The position numbers and the translations under genes are program-made. Positions 8,834 through 17,307 of a DNA stretch of 64,000 nt are shown here, one piece after another. This stretch comes from Paraburkholderia fungorum (GTDB lineage Bacteria > Pseudomonadota > Gammaproteobacteria > Burkholderiales > Burkholderiaceae): assembly GCF_900099835.1 (NCBI RefSeq), contig NZ_FNKP01000003.1, forward strand, positions 310,001 through 374,000. Direction: 5' to 3'. The notes under the pieces were generated by a model, which worked only from the letters and a program-made list of their open reading frames with translations, was not told where the DNA came from and made no database searches. Position 1 is the stretch's first letter; each line of letters opens with the position of its first letter.

Positions 8834-8851
8834 ATCGGTCAAATGACCGAT
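8834..8851. promoter_or_regulatory. 18-bp palindrome, copy 2 of shared operator
   Basis: ATCGGTCAAATGACCGAT is identical to the core of the palindrome at 4873-4894, and the left flank (GCGTTGCC) is also shared. It sits upstream of the leftward cytochrome b561-molybdoprotein operon and about 245 bp before the rightward AhpD-like gene. Repetition of an 18-bp word in two promoter regions 4 kb apart points to a common regulator. Confidence 0.65.
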
Positions 8852-9095
8852 GGGCAGGTGGTCGGAAGGCACTGGCAGGACACTGGGGATTTTCGCTGGC
8901 GATGTCACTTGCGAGCGCAGTAAGGTCGCGTGGGTACCTCCGCTTCGGAGATCCGCTTATTCATGGAGAAGCAGCCCAGTTCAATCCTCTTCGCTTTATG
9001 CCTGCCAGGAATGACTGTTATCGACGGCGCCTGCCTTCTTCGAAAGGAGGCCAAACTTCATCATTTGCTCACCGTCAACCAACAGGAGCAAAACG

Positions 9096-9662
9096 ATGAG
9101 CAACTTCCAAACCTACACGATCGATAACGCACCGGCCGCTTCGAAGGCCGTCCTCGAAGACACGAAGCGGGCCTTCGGCTTCGTTCCCAATCTTCAGGCG
9201 CATATGGCGGAGTCGCCCGCGCTGCTGGCCGGTTACTCGGCGCTGTGGGACCTGTTCTCGAAGAGCACGCTGACGCCGCACGAGCAGCAGGTCGTCTACC
9301 TGACCTCGAACTTCGAGAACAACTGCCACTACTGCATGGCCGGTCACAGTACGCTGGCGAAGATGATCAAAATGGACGCCGGCGTGATCGCCGCGCTGCG
9401 AGCCGGCACGCCGCTGCCCGATGTAAAACTCGAAGCGCTACATCATTTCACGACGCTCGTGGTGCGTGAACGGGGCTTCGTTCCCGACGCCGATGTCGAC
9501 GCATTTCTCGCCGCGGGCTACACCCGTCAGAACGTCCTCGAAGTGATTCTGGGCGTGGCGACGAAGGTGATGAGCAACTACACCAACCACATCGTTCACA
9601 CCGAACTCGACGGTTTCATGGCCGGCAACGAGTGGACCAAACCAGTCGCTGTCGCTGCCTGA
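9096..9662 (+). CDS. carboxymuconolactone decarboxylase/AhpD-like family protein
   Basis: A 188-residue all-helical protein of the CMD/AhpD family. The redox motif Cys77-x2-Cys80-x3-His84 (NCHYCMAGH) is that of AhpD-type alkylhydroperoxidases, which use it to reduce peroxides or regenerate peroxiredoxins, rather than of true carboxymuconolactone decarboxylases. The ATG at 9096 has AGGAG at 9084-9088. A peroxiredoxin gene follows 152 bp downstream on the same strand, consistent with a peroxide-detoxifying pair. The partner assignment is inference. Confidence 0.9.
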   Translation: MSNFQTYTIDNAPAASKAVLEDTKRAFGFVPNLQAHMAESPALLAGYSALWDLFSKSTLTPHEQQVVYLTSNFENNCHYCMAGHSTLAKMIKMDAGVIAALRAGTPLPDVKLEALHHFTTLVVRERGFVPDADVDAFLAAGYTRQNVLEVILGVATKVMSNYTNHIVHTELDGFMAGNEWTKPVAVAA

Positions 9663-9814
9663 GATAGGACTGACCCAGCGCCTGCGTCGCACGACCGATA
9701 AAGGCATCGGCTGCGGCCTGGCGCTCGACCTGACTACCACAGCCGAATTGGCTCGCAACGCAGAACGCAGCCTGAATCTACCGATTCCTCTATTCCTCTC
9801 AACGGAGAACACCC

Positions 9815-10486
9815 ATGTCACTGCAAGACAAACTCGACGCATTCCGGGCCAACTTCAAGGCGGGCAAGCCGCCATTCAACGCGCCTCCGGAGATTCACCC
9901 GGTGATGGAACGCGCCACAGCCGAGCTGATTGCGAGCGGGCAAGCGGGCCGCGCGATCAAGGCTGGCGACCGCGCACCGCATTTCAATCTGAAGGATCAG
10001 AACGGCAACGATGTGTCGTCCGCAGCGCTGCTGGTGAAAGGACCCCTTGTCGTGACGTTCTATCGCGGCGTCTGGTGCCCGTACTGCAATATCGAATTGC
10101 AGGCGATCAATGAAGTTCTGCCGCAGATTCAGGCCTATGGCGCGAATGTCGTGGCGATCTCGCCGCAGACAGCAGTCAACAGCCGCAAGTCCGTGCGCAC
10201 CAACGAACTCGGCTTTCCGGTGCTGAGCGATGTGAACGGTCAGACAGGCGCCGACTTCGGCTTGCGTTTCGCGTTGCCCGACTATCTGGTCGAGTTGTAC
10301 AGGAACCTGAAGAACGATCTGCCGGCGTTCAACAACGACCCAGGCTGGACCTTGCCGATGCCCGCGCGCTACGTCATCGGACAGGATGGCATCGTGCTGT
10401 ATTCCGAGGTCAACCCGGATTACACGCGTCGTCCTGACCCGTCGGACATGTTTCCGGTTCTGGAGAAAGCGACGGCCAACGCCTGA
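9815..10486 (+). CDS. peroxiredoxin-like protein (AhpC/TSA family)
   Basis: A 223-residue thioredoxin-fold protein. The active-site segment FYRGVWCPYCNIEL carries Cys88 and Cys91, a CxxC arrangement typical of the AhpC/TSA peroxiredoxin-like group common in Proteobacteria. No signal peptide is present, so it is cytoplasmic. It probably reduces hydroperoxides, with the upstream AhpD-like protein as a candidate redox partner. It converges on a LysR gene. The start ATG at 9815 is preceded by ACGGAGA. Confidence 0.9.
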   Translation: MSLQDKLDAFRANFKAGKPPFNAPPEIHPVMERATAELIASGQAGRAIKAGDRAPHFNLKDQNGNDVSSAALLVKGPLVVTFYRGVWCPYCNIELQAINEVLPQIQAYGANVVAISPQTAVNSRKSVRTNELGFPVLSDVNGQTGADFGLRFALPDYLVELYRNLKNDLPAFNNDPGWTLPMPARYVIGQDGIVLYSEVNPDYTRRPDPSDMFPVLEKATANA

Positions 10487-10569
10487 GCCAAGCTGTTACC
10501 CGCGAACAATCCGCCGGGTAGCGAGGACGAGGAGCGTTATCTGTCAACAGCGGCGCGTCATTCGGCAAG

Positions 10570-11490
10570 CTAGTTTTCTGATGGCGTGCCGCGTTGGCTG
10601 TAGCCAGCGGCACCAAGTATCTCTTCGACGAAGGCGACGAATGCCCGCGCCTTCGCACTCACCAGGCGTCCGGCCGGGAAGACCGCCCACAGGTCGATCG
10701 ACGGTAATTCCCAATCGGTCAGTACGGCCTGAACCGTGCCGTCGGCAAGTTCCGGCGAGAACATCCATTCCGATGCAATCGCCAGGCCCATGCCGCCGAG
10801 CAAGGTCGTACGCATGCCCTCGGCGGCGCTCACGCTGACGCGTCCGGACACCACCACCGCCACTTCCTTGCCGTGCTGGCTGAATGCCCACGACTCACCA
10901 CCGCCTCGCAACGAATACACGATCACCTGATGCTGGCTGAGGTCCGCAGGCGTCTTCGGCACGCCCGCTTCAGCGAGATACGCAGGCGTTCCAACAACCC
11001 GTCGACGGCTTTGCGCAATGCGGCGTGCGGTCATCGTCGAGTCGTCTAGCGAGCCCATGCGCAGCGCTACGTCCACACCATTTTCGAGCAGATCGATGGT
11101 GCGATCGTCCAGCACGATATCGATCTGCAAGTTAGGGTGCCGGTCCAGAAATGTCTTGAGTGCGGGCAGAATATGCAGCCGCGCGAAGGTCACGGCTGCG
11201 CTGACGCGCAGTACGCCGGATAGTCCGGTAGACGCGTCGCGCGCGACATGCTCGGCGAGGTCCACTTCTTCGATTGCGCGCCTTGCGTGCTCGTAGAAGC
11301 GCTGACCTGCATCAGTGGGCGTCAGGCCGCGTGTCGAGCGCAACAGGAGTCGCACGCCGAGCCGCTCCTCGAGTTGCGCGACCGACTTCGACACGGCAGG
11401 TTGTCCGAGCTTGAGCCGCTTGGCGGCTGCCGAGAACGAGCCCGCCTCCACTACGCTCACATACGTTTCCATTGCTGCCATCCGGTCCAT
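10570..11490 (-). CDS. LysR family transcriptional regulator
   Basis: A 306-residue LysR protein with N-terminal HTH (MDRMAAMETYVSVVEAGSF, then GQPAVSKSVAQLEERLGV) and a C-terminal effector domain (about residues 90-295). It belongs to the large CrgA/DsdC-like branch usually annotated only as LysR substrate-binding. It converges with the peroxiredoxin gene, so a regulatory link with that pair is possible but not shown. The start at 11490 is an ATG that aligns with the usual family N-terminus. Confidence 0.9.
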   Translation of the reverse strand: MDRMAAMETYVSVVEAGSFSAAAKRLKLGQPAVSKSVAQLEERLGVRLLLRSTRGLTPTDAGQRFYEHARRAIEEVDLAEHVARDASTGLSGVLRVSAAVTFARLHILPALKTFLDRHPNLQIDIVLDDRTIDLLENGVDVALRMGSLDDSTMTARRIAQSRRRVVGTPAYLAEAGVPKTPADLSQHQVIVYSLRGGGESWAFSQHGKEVAVVVSGRVSVSAAEGMRTTLLGGMGLAIASEWMFSPELADGTVQAVLTDWELPSIDLWAVFPAGRLVSAKARAFVAFVEEILGAAGYSQRGTPSEN

Positions 11491-11749
11491 GCCGCTGCTT
11501 CTCCTCGAGGACCGTGAAGTCCGTGTCGTGGCTGAGATGTGTTCAGCCGGGAGTCTATCGCGTCAGACCGGCCTGAAGGTTGGCTGCGTAGCCGTGAATC
11601 GCCTCTGCAACCTGCGGCGGCGACCGGCCAGCGGACCGACAAGCGTCCGCATCGATGCGTCTGCATGGGTTGATCATTTCCCTCGCTCAAACACCGGCAT
11701 TATCTCTGTAGGCACTCGCCGGAGGACACCAGCCAACCTTTTGCTGACG

Positions 11750-12391
11750 CTATTTCGCGAGGACAATGTGCGTGGCCCGTTCCGACGATACGTGCTCGAC
11801 GGTCCGATAACCCAGAGCGCGAAGATCGAGGCCGCTAAAGAGCGACTCTCCCTGGCCGAGCGCAGTCGGCGCAAAAGCAAGGTGAATTTCATCGACGTAA
11901 CCGGCCCGAATATACTGCTTCACGGTTTCGACGCCGCCGCCAATCTTGACGTCCTTTCCGGCTGCCGCTTCGCGCGCCTTTTCGAGCGCGCTCTCAATGC
12001 CATCGGAAATGAAATGGAATGTCGTTCCGCCCAGCATCTCGATGGATGATCGCGGATGATGCGTGAGTACAAAGGTCGGTGCATGGTACGGCGGATTGTC
12101 GCCCCACCATCCTTTCCATTGATCGTCCGGCCATTCTCCACGAACCGGCCCGAACATATTGCGGCCGAGAATGAAAGCGCCGAAGCCGTCCATTGCTCGC
12201 CGGGCGAACTGGTCATCAAGGCCCGTGTCACCGTCTTCTTTTCCGACCATCTGCCGAAAAGTGCGCGTGGGGAAAAACCACTGGAATAGCTCCTCGCCTC
12301 GCATACCCAGCGGATGATCGACACTCTGGGCAGTACCGGCAGCGAAGCCATCAAGCGACACACTGAATCCAGCAACTTTTACCTTGGTCAT
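11750..12391 (-). CDS. dihydrofolate reductase/RibD C-terminal family protein
   Basis: A 213-residue protein of the RibD C-terminal/dihydrofolate-reductase-like fold. The N-terminal strand MTKVKVAGFSVSLDGF and the central GGGVETVKQYIRAGYVDEIHLAFAP (key residues GGG and DE-HL) are family hallmarks. Most such stand-alone proteins are predicted NAD(P)H-dependent reductases without known substrate. I start at the ATG at 12391, where the fold begins; the longer reading adds an unrelated 32-residue tail. The 258-bp gap before it toward the LysR gene shows no feature I can support. Confidence 0.87.
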   Translation of the reverse strand: MTKVKVAGFSVSLDGFAAGTAQSVDHPLGMRGEELFQWFFPTRTFRQMVGKEDGDTGLDDQFARRAMDGFGAFILGRNMFGPVRGEWPDDQWKGWWGDNPPYHAPTFVLTHHPRSSIEMLGGTTFHFISDGIESALEKAREAAAGKDVKIGGGVETVKQYIRAGYVDEIHLAFAPTALGQGESLFSGLDLRALGYRTVEHVSSERATHIVLAK

Positions 12392-12575
12392 TGCGCGTCC
12401 CTCCGGGATGTGAGCGAAGTGGTCAGAAAGCCAGTTGATAGTTTGGCTCTCATCCACACGACGCGCAATGCGAGGGTAAATCGACAACGATTCGATTCAG
12501 TGGAAACCCGAACGCGGTAACTACTCCGCCGAGTTTCCCTTAGCACAGGCCCGCGCAGTCTCCCGGAAACCCGGA

Positions 12576-13688
12576 TCAAACACGCGCAAAATCGTTTGCC
12601 GCGATCTTGATCACGATGTCGTTCGGCCGCACCAGGCGGTTCGACACAGCCGCGTAAAGCCGCCCAGGACGCAGCGCACGAATCTGCGTGCGAGCCTGTG
12701 CAGGATCGTCGGCGGCAGGGTCGATGATCTCCGCGATCACATCGCCCGCTTTCACGTCCGTGCCCAGCGGAAACGGATAAACGATTACGCCGCCCACCGG
12801 CGTACGCATCATCGAAATCGCTTCGTGCGGGGTTTTCTCGCCAGCCCACTTTGCATTCGCGTCGAACTCGCCTTCCACTACGCCGATTCGCGCCAGATGC
12901 CGGAAGATCGCTTCTGCGTCGCCGCGCGCGAGTTCATCCGACACATCGGCCGCGCCGCGCATTTCGATCGTCACACTGACGTTGCCCTGCGGAATCGGAA
13001 AGCGCCCGCCGAACTGCTGCGCCATATCATGCCAGGGCTTGCTGCATGTACCGTCGAACAACACTGGCGTATCCGTGACATGGACCAGGCCCGGATCGAT
13101 CTCGGCGACGAACGGATCGAGCATCGCCTCGCACCAGGGCGCCACCACCATCCCCGCGATAGCAACGAGTTCCGTATGCGAGTCGACCACAAAATCCGCG
13201 TCGATGGCGAGCTTGAGCAACGTGGTCTGAAGCGACTGCACTTCGTTGGCCGGCTTGAGCGCGTCGAGCGTCTCCTTCAACGCCGCGCGAATGACGGCCT
13301 TATTCGTTTCGGCGTCGGCGCCGAGTCTGCCTTCGACACGCGCCGCCACGCCGCTGCTCAGACTGGGCCAACCACGGTTGTAATTGCCGCCGCCATCGAG
13401 CGCTTCCCGACCGATCTGATTACCCAGAACGTTATCCGACAGACCAATCGGATTCGCATACGGCACGATCACCAGTTCACCCTTGAACTTGCCTGCCCGG
13501 TCGGCAGCCAGCGCGAGGTCGAGCAGATGATGGCCGATCAGCAGTCCCGGCGTTTCGTTCGCATGCAACGCGGCCTGGAAGTACGCTTTCGGACGCGCGC
13601 CGGCTTGACCGATGCGGTGCACTTTCAGCGAGCGCTGGGTGCCGGGACTGGATGAAAGAATGGGTACAGATTCGATCGTATGTGCCAC
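12576..13688 (-). CDS. succinylglutamate desuccinylase/aspartoacylase family deacylase
   Basis: A 370-residue zinc carboxypeptidase-fold amidohydrolase. The HANETPG segment supplies zinc ligands His42 and Glu45, and a later DSHTE holds the third. A C-terminal beta domain (from about residue 280) resembles a biotinyl-like sandwich. Relatives cleave N-acyl amino acids or amides. The start is a GTG at 13688 with AGGAG just upstream. The gene is 31 bp after the MFS transporter and surely in its operon. I infer that it deacylates a substrate imported by that transporter. Confidence 0.88.
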   Translation of the reverse strand: MAHTIESVPILSSSPGTQRSLKVHRIGQAGARPKAYFQAALHANETPGLLIGHHLLDLALAADRAGKFKGELVIVPYANPIGLSDNVLGNQIGREALDGGGNYNRGWPSLSSGVAARVEGRLGADAETNKAVIRAALKETLDALKPANEVQSLQTTLLKLAIDADFVVDSHTELVAIAGMVVAPWCEAMLDPFVAEIDPGLVHVTDTPVLFDGTCSKPWHDMAQQFGGRFPIPQGNVSVTIEMRGAADVSDELARGDAEAIFRHLARIGVVEGEFDANAKWAGEKTPHEAISMMRTPVGGVIVYPFPLGTDVKAGDVIAEIIDPAADDPAQARTQIRALRPGRLYAAVSNRLVRPNDIVIKIAANDFARV

Positions 13689-13719
13689 AGAAACTCCTAT
13701 TACAGATAGCTGGCGAGCC

Positions 13720-15012
13720 TTACTTCACTTCGCCTGAAATGTTGGCTTGAAACGGCCGCTCGCGAGTCGGCCTCGTTTCATCGCCGATGCCGGCAAAGCG
13801 GGGATACGCGCCGAGCAGAAGAAGCACGCCCGCGCCCGCAACGACCACCACCGCATTGATCAACAATACAGCGTCGTAGCCGTTGAGCACGGTCAGCAGT
13901 TTGCTGAACGAAAACGGCCCCAGCCCTGCGCCGACTGCAAAACCGATGAACACGCCGCCATAAATTGCACTGTACGCACGCATGCCGAAGTAACGCGACA
14001 CCAGATAGGCGAGCGCATCGTATTCGACGCCCGACGACGTTCCCACGATCAGCACCAGCAGCGAAGCGACCCAGAAACTCGTCACACCATGCGCCAGCAG
14101 CACGAACGACAACGCACACGGCAACAGCATGCAGAAGACGACAACCGGTGCCCAGATGCGATCGAGAAACCAGCCTGTCAGCAACCGACCGATCACGATA
14201 CCGATGCCGTACCACGATGCGATGCTCACCGCGTCGCTCATGCTGAATCCCGAGCGTGTCCAGAAGCGTTCGAGATTGGGCGCAATACCGGCGAGCGCGA
14301 GTGACAGCAGGAAAAAGCTCGCGGTCAGCAGCCAGAACGCGGGCGTCTTCAATGCCTGCCCGAACGCGAGGCCTGGAATTGCGGCAGACGCATCGCTGGT
14401 TGCAACGGCGGCGCTGGCGGCATCGACCTTCGGTTCGCGGAAGAAGATGAAGGCGATAGGCAGCGTGATCACCAGCAGGAAAGCGCCGAGCCCGACATAA
14501 GCGAGCCGCCATCCCACCAGCGCCATCATGTGAAAAGTGTAGAGCTTGATCAGCGCGCCGAAGATGCCGGTACCGACCAGGCAGATTCCAAGCGCAATGC
14601 CGCGATGCTGTTTGAAATGCACGACGACGCTCTTCGTCCACGTCACCGGCAGCGTGCCTGCACCCAGCAGCGTGATGACCGCATACGTCAGATAGAACAT
14701 CGCGATCGAACCGTTGGAGAACGCCAGCAGCATCCATCCGATCGCGAGACCGATTACCGACGCCAGCACGATCTTGCGCGGACCGACGCGGTCGGCCAGC
14801 GTGCCGATGTACGGTCCGACCAGGCTCGATCCGAAGAACAGGATCATGAACGTGAGCATGACTTGCGAATCGGCCCAGCCGAAGGTCTTGGTGAGCGACG
14901 GCAGAAAGACACCCGCACTGTACGACGCCATCGTCGTCAGGCTGGTGCCGATGCCGATGGTCGCGGCAAGAATGATGCCCCACCCCGTCTTGAATTCATT
15001 GGTACTCGACAC
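13720..15012 (-). CDS. MFS transporter
   Basis: A 430-residue major facilitator protein with 12 predicted helices, resembling the oxalate/formate and monocarboxylate (OFA/MCT) branch: GTLADRVGPRKIVL loop 2-3 motif. It starts at a GTG (15012) backed by GGGGAG. The deacylase follows in the same operon. The palindrome TATTTGATCAAATA, 74 bp upstream, ties it to the GntR regulon of this island. It probably imports the organic acid or amide substrate of the pathway; the substrate is not identifiable from sequence. Confidence 0.9.
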   Translation of the reverse strand: MSSTNEFKTGWGIILAATIGIGTSLTTMASYSAGVFLPSLTKTFGWADSQVMLTFMILFFGSSLVGPYIGTLADRVGPRKIVLASVIGLAIGWMLLAFSNGSIAMFYLTYAVITLLGAGTLPVTWTKSVVVHFKQHRGIALGICLVGTGIFGALIKLYTFHMMALVGWRLAYVGLGAFLLVITLPIAFIFFREPKVDAASAAVATSDASAAIPGLAFGQALKTPAFWLLTASFFLLSLALAGIAPNLERFWTRSGFSMSDAVSIASWYGIGIVIGRLLTGWFLDRIWAPVVVFCMLLPCALSFVLLAHGVTSFWVASLLVLIVGTSSGVEYDALAYLVSRYFGMRAYSAIYGGVFIGFAVGAGLGPFSFSKLLTVLNGYDAVLLINAVVVVAGAGVLLLLGAYPRFAGIGDETRPTRERPFQANISGEVK

Positions 15013-15085
15013 GAGACTCCCCTTTTCCAGATTTCGAGCCTGACGACGTCAGATCGAGATTACTCCTCGATCCGCTTCGCCCGAA

Positions 15086-15099
15086 TATTTGATCAAATA
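15086..15099. promoter_or_regulatory. GntR-type operator upstream of MFS-deacylase operon
   Basis: A perfect 14-bp palindrome, TATTTGATCAAATA. The 12-bp core ATTTGATCAAAT recurs at 20526, 20657 and 29109, always just upstream of a gene of this island. The proposed binder is the GntR/FCD protein at 27033. This is direct observation of repetition; protein binding is inference. Confidence 0.75.
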
Positions 15100-15273
15100 A
15101 TTATGTGATCGAGACTGATTTTTTGTGGGCAAAAATCGGCTGTCAAGCGAATTACGACAAGACGCACAAAAGCCTTCATTTAGCGGGTTTTCACGCGGCA
15201 TGGACGAACAGCGGCCATCCCCGAAACCCAAGGTTTGGAGAACGGACCGCTCGCAACCCCAACGATTTCCAGC

Positions 15274-16497
15274 CTAGTTGATCAACATCGATCGGAGTGG
15301 CACAGCCGGATTGGCCAGCCCTGCGGGATCGAGCGGACGATCCGCTGCAACCAGGCGCTTGCACGCACCCATCTCCCGCCCCGCATTGATCGCGACGACC
15401 GCGCGCAACCGGTCGGCCTCGTCGAGCGCCATCACGCAGAACGGACCTTCTTCGGGATTGCCGCGCGTCATCAGCCTGTGCTCCGCCTCGATCATGCCGA
15501 GTGTCTGGATATTGCAGTCGAACTGATCCGACCAGAGCCACGGCCACTCTGCATAAACCTGACTGTCGCCGAGCATGTTCGCCGCCGCGATCGCGGGCTG
15601 ATTCTCCGCGACCTGCCACGATTCGATGCGCACACTCCGTGCCAGTAGCGGATTGAAATGCTGCGTCACCTCGCCCGCGGCGAAGATGGCGGGATCGGCA
15701 GTACGGCATTGCTCGTCGACGACAATGCCGTTGTTCACGTCGAGACCGGCGGCCTGCGCGAGTTCGATATTCGGCAGCACGCCGATTCCGATTACCACGA
15801 TGTCCGCCTCGAGTTCGCCTCGACTGGTCTCGATCAGCGCACGGCCGTTGCGATAGCCGATTGCTGAGGGCGTCGTATCGAGCCATAAATTCACGCCACG
15901 GCGCGTGTGCAATGCGGCCACGAACTGACTTGCCGCGTGTGGCAACGAACGCCGCAGCAACACGCTTGCCGGTTCGATCACGGTTGCCGTGCAGTTGGCC
16001 TGCGTGACCGCAGCCGCTACTTCGAGTCCGATAAAGCCGCCGCCGAGAATCGCCACCTGTTTGCCTGGCGCGAGCGCAGCGCGCAACGCGAGCGAATCGG
16101 CCAGCGTACGCACGTAGTGCAACGGCACGCGCGGATCGACCGGTCCGTCGAACGATCGCACGCGGGAGCCGGTGGCGAGCAGCAGCCGGTCGTAGGCCAC
16201 TTCGTTGCCGTCGTGCAGATGAACAACCGCACGCTCACGATCGATCGCGTCGACGGTCGTGGACAGGCGCAACGCGATATCCTGCGCGCCGTACCAGTCA
16301 GCGTCGCGAATGAACGCTTTCTGTTCGCCACCCTCCGCGAGCAACGCATCTTTCGACAGGATCGGCCGGTCGTAGGGCGCATGGGGCTCCGCGCCGATCA
16401 TCACGATGTGCGCGCCGGGATCGCGTGCGCGCAACGTTTCCGCCGCACGTCGCGCTGCATGTCCCGCTCCGACGATCACATGCCGGTCAGTCGACAT
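15274..16497 (-). CDS. ring-hydroxylating dioxygenase ferredoxin reductase component
   Basis: A 407-residue FAD/NADH reductase of the BphA4/AndAa class. GAGHAARRAAETL is the N-terminal FAD-binding motif, a second dinucleotide-binding motif (ILGGGFIGLE) lies at about residue 145, and an FAD-contact segment (FAAGEVTQ) is near 265. It would transfer electrons from NADH to the Rieske ferredoxin encoded immediately upstream, whose end it overlaps by 11 bp. The ATG at 16497 (MSTDRHVIVGAG) is chosen; an upstream ATG-like reading adds a non-homologous 14 residues. It is the last gene of the dioxygenase operon. Confidence 0.92.
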   Translation of the reverse strand: MSTDRHVIVGAGHAARRAAETLRARDPGAHIVMIGAEPHAPYDRPILSKDALLAEGGEQKAFIRDADWYGAQDIALRLSTTVDAIDRERAVVHLHDGNEVAYDRLLLATGSRVRSFDGPVDPRVPLHYVRTLADSLALRAALAPGKQVAILGGGFIGLEVAAAVTQANCTATVIEPASVLLRRSLPHAASQFVAALHTRRGVNLWLDTTPSAIGYRNGRALIETSRGELEADIVVIGIGVLPNIELAQAAGLDVNNGIVVDEQCRTADPAIFAAGEVTQHFNPLLARSVRIESWQVAENQPAIAAANMLGDSQVYAEWPWLWSDQFDCNIQTLGMIEAEHRLMTRGNPEEGPFCVMALDEADRLRAVVAINAGREMGACKRLVAADRPLDPAGLANPAVPLRSMLIN

Positions 16498-16810
16498 GAA
16501 TCTCAACCCGCGAGTCGACGATACGAATCGGAAACGCACGCACCGCCTCGGTGATCGGCGCGCAACGTGGCGCGCCCGTGCGGATGTCGATCAGACCTTG
16601 ATGCAGCGGACATTCGACGCAACCGTCTTCCACATAGCCGTCCGACAGACGCGCATGACCGTGCGTACAGAGGTCGTTCAACGCAAACACTTCCTCACCG
16701 AGGCGGAACACCGCGATCTGCCGGTCGCCCGCAAAAACTGCAGCGGGTTCGCCTTCGGTGAAATCGTCCAGCACACCAATGGGTTGCCAGTTTTCGAGTG
16801 TCTGTTCCAT
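16487..16810 (-). CDS. Rieske [2Fe-2S] ferredoxin of dioxygenase system
   Basis: A 107-residue Rieske ferredoxin. Cluster ligands are Cys48-x-His50 and Cys67-x2-His70 (LCTHGH and CPLHQG). It carries electrons from the reductase to the oxygenase alpha subunit. Length and motifs match BphA3/AndAb-type ferredoxins. It lies 10 bp after the beta-subunit gene and overlaps the reductase gene by 11 bp, so the four genes form one transcript. Confidence 0.94.
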   Translation of the reverse strand: MEQTLENWQPIGVLDDFTEGEPAAVFAGDRQIAVFRLGEEVFALNDLCTHGHARLSDGYVEDGCVECPLHQGLIDIRTGAPRCAPITEAVRAFPIRIVDSRVEIHVD

Positions 16811-16820
16811 ATGCCCTCCT

Positions 16821-17294
16821 TCAGATCGGCGTCGCGAGCAGCGTTTGCACTCGCGACGTGTCGTACACCACGCGCTTACCCAGATAGCGCAAACCGTCCG
16901 GCGTACGCACCACGCGGTCGTAATACTTGCCCGCCTGGTACACGTCGGACTCGCCGTTCGAGCGCGTCTGCACCACGACGTAGCTGCTCTCGGTTTCGAT
17001 CACACCGTTCTCTTCACCGGTAACGACGAGCCCCGACGTCATATGCCGGTACGTGTGATCTTCATAGATGTTCGCGTTGCGCAACGACACCACGCGATCG
17101 CGCAGCATGCGCTGGTTCGTGCAATAGATGATGCCGATCGGCAAGCCCATGTCGGCGTTTTCCTTCGGCACGATCTCGTAGGTGCAGTCCTCGGTGAACA
17201 ACGTCGGCCATGCTTCGAGCCGGTCGTTGTCGAGGTGACTGATGTACTGGTTCTGCAGCATGTGCAATTCGAACCACAGCTTCATCGCTTCCAT
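16821..17294 (-). CDS. aromatic-ring-hydroxylating dioxygenase beta subunit
   Basis: A 157-residue small subunit with the NTF2/SnoaL-like cone fold. It has a typical start (AMKLWFELHMLQNQYISHLDND) and a basic strand-rich C-terminal half. It structures the alpha3-beta3 hexamer and rarely contacts substrate. It is slightly shorter than most beta subunits (160-190 residues) and close to the anthranilate-dioxygenase (AndAd) type. It lies 13 bp after the alpha gene. Confidence 0.92.
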   Translation of the reverse strand: MEAMKLWFELHMLQNQYISHLDNDRLEAWPTLFTEDCTYEIVPKENADMGLPIGIIYCTNQRMLRDRVVSLRNANIYEDHTYRHMTSGLVVTGEENGVIETESSYVVVQTRSNGESDVYQAGKYYDRVVRTPDGLRYLGKRVVYDTSRVQTLLATPI

Positions 17295-17307
17295 CTGCGT
17301 ACCCTTT

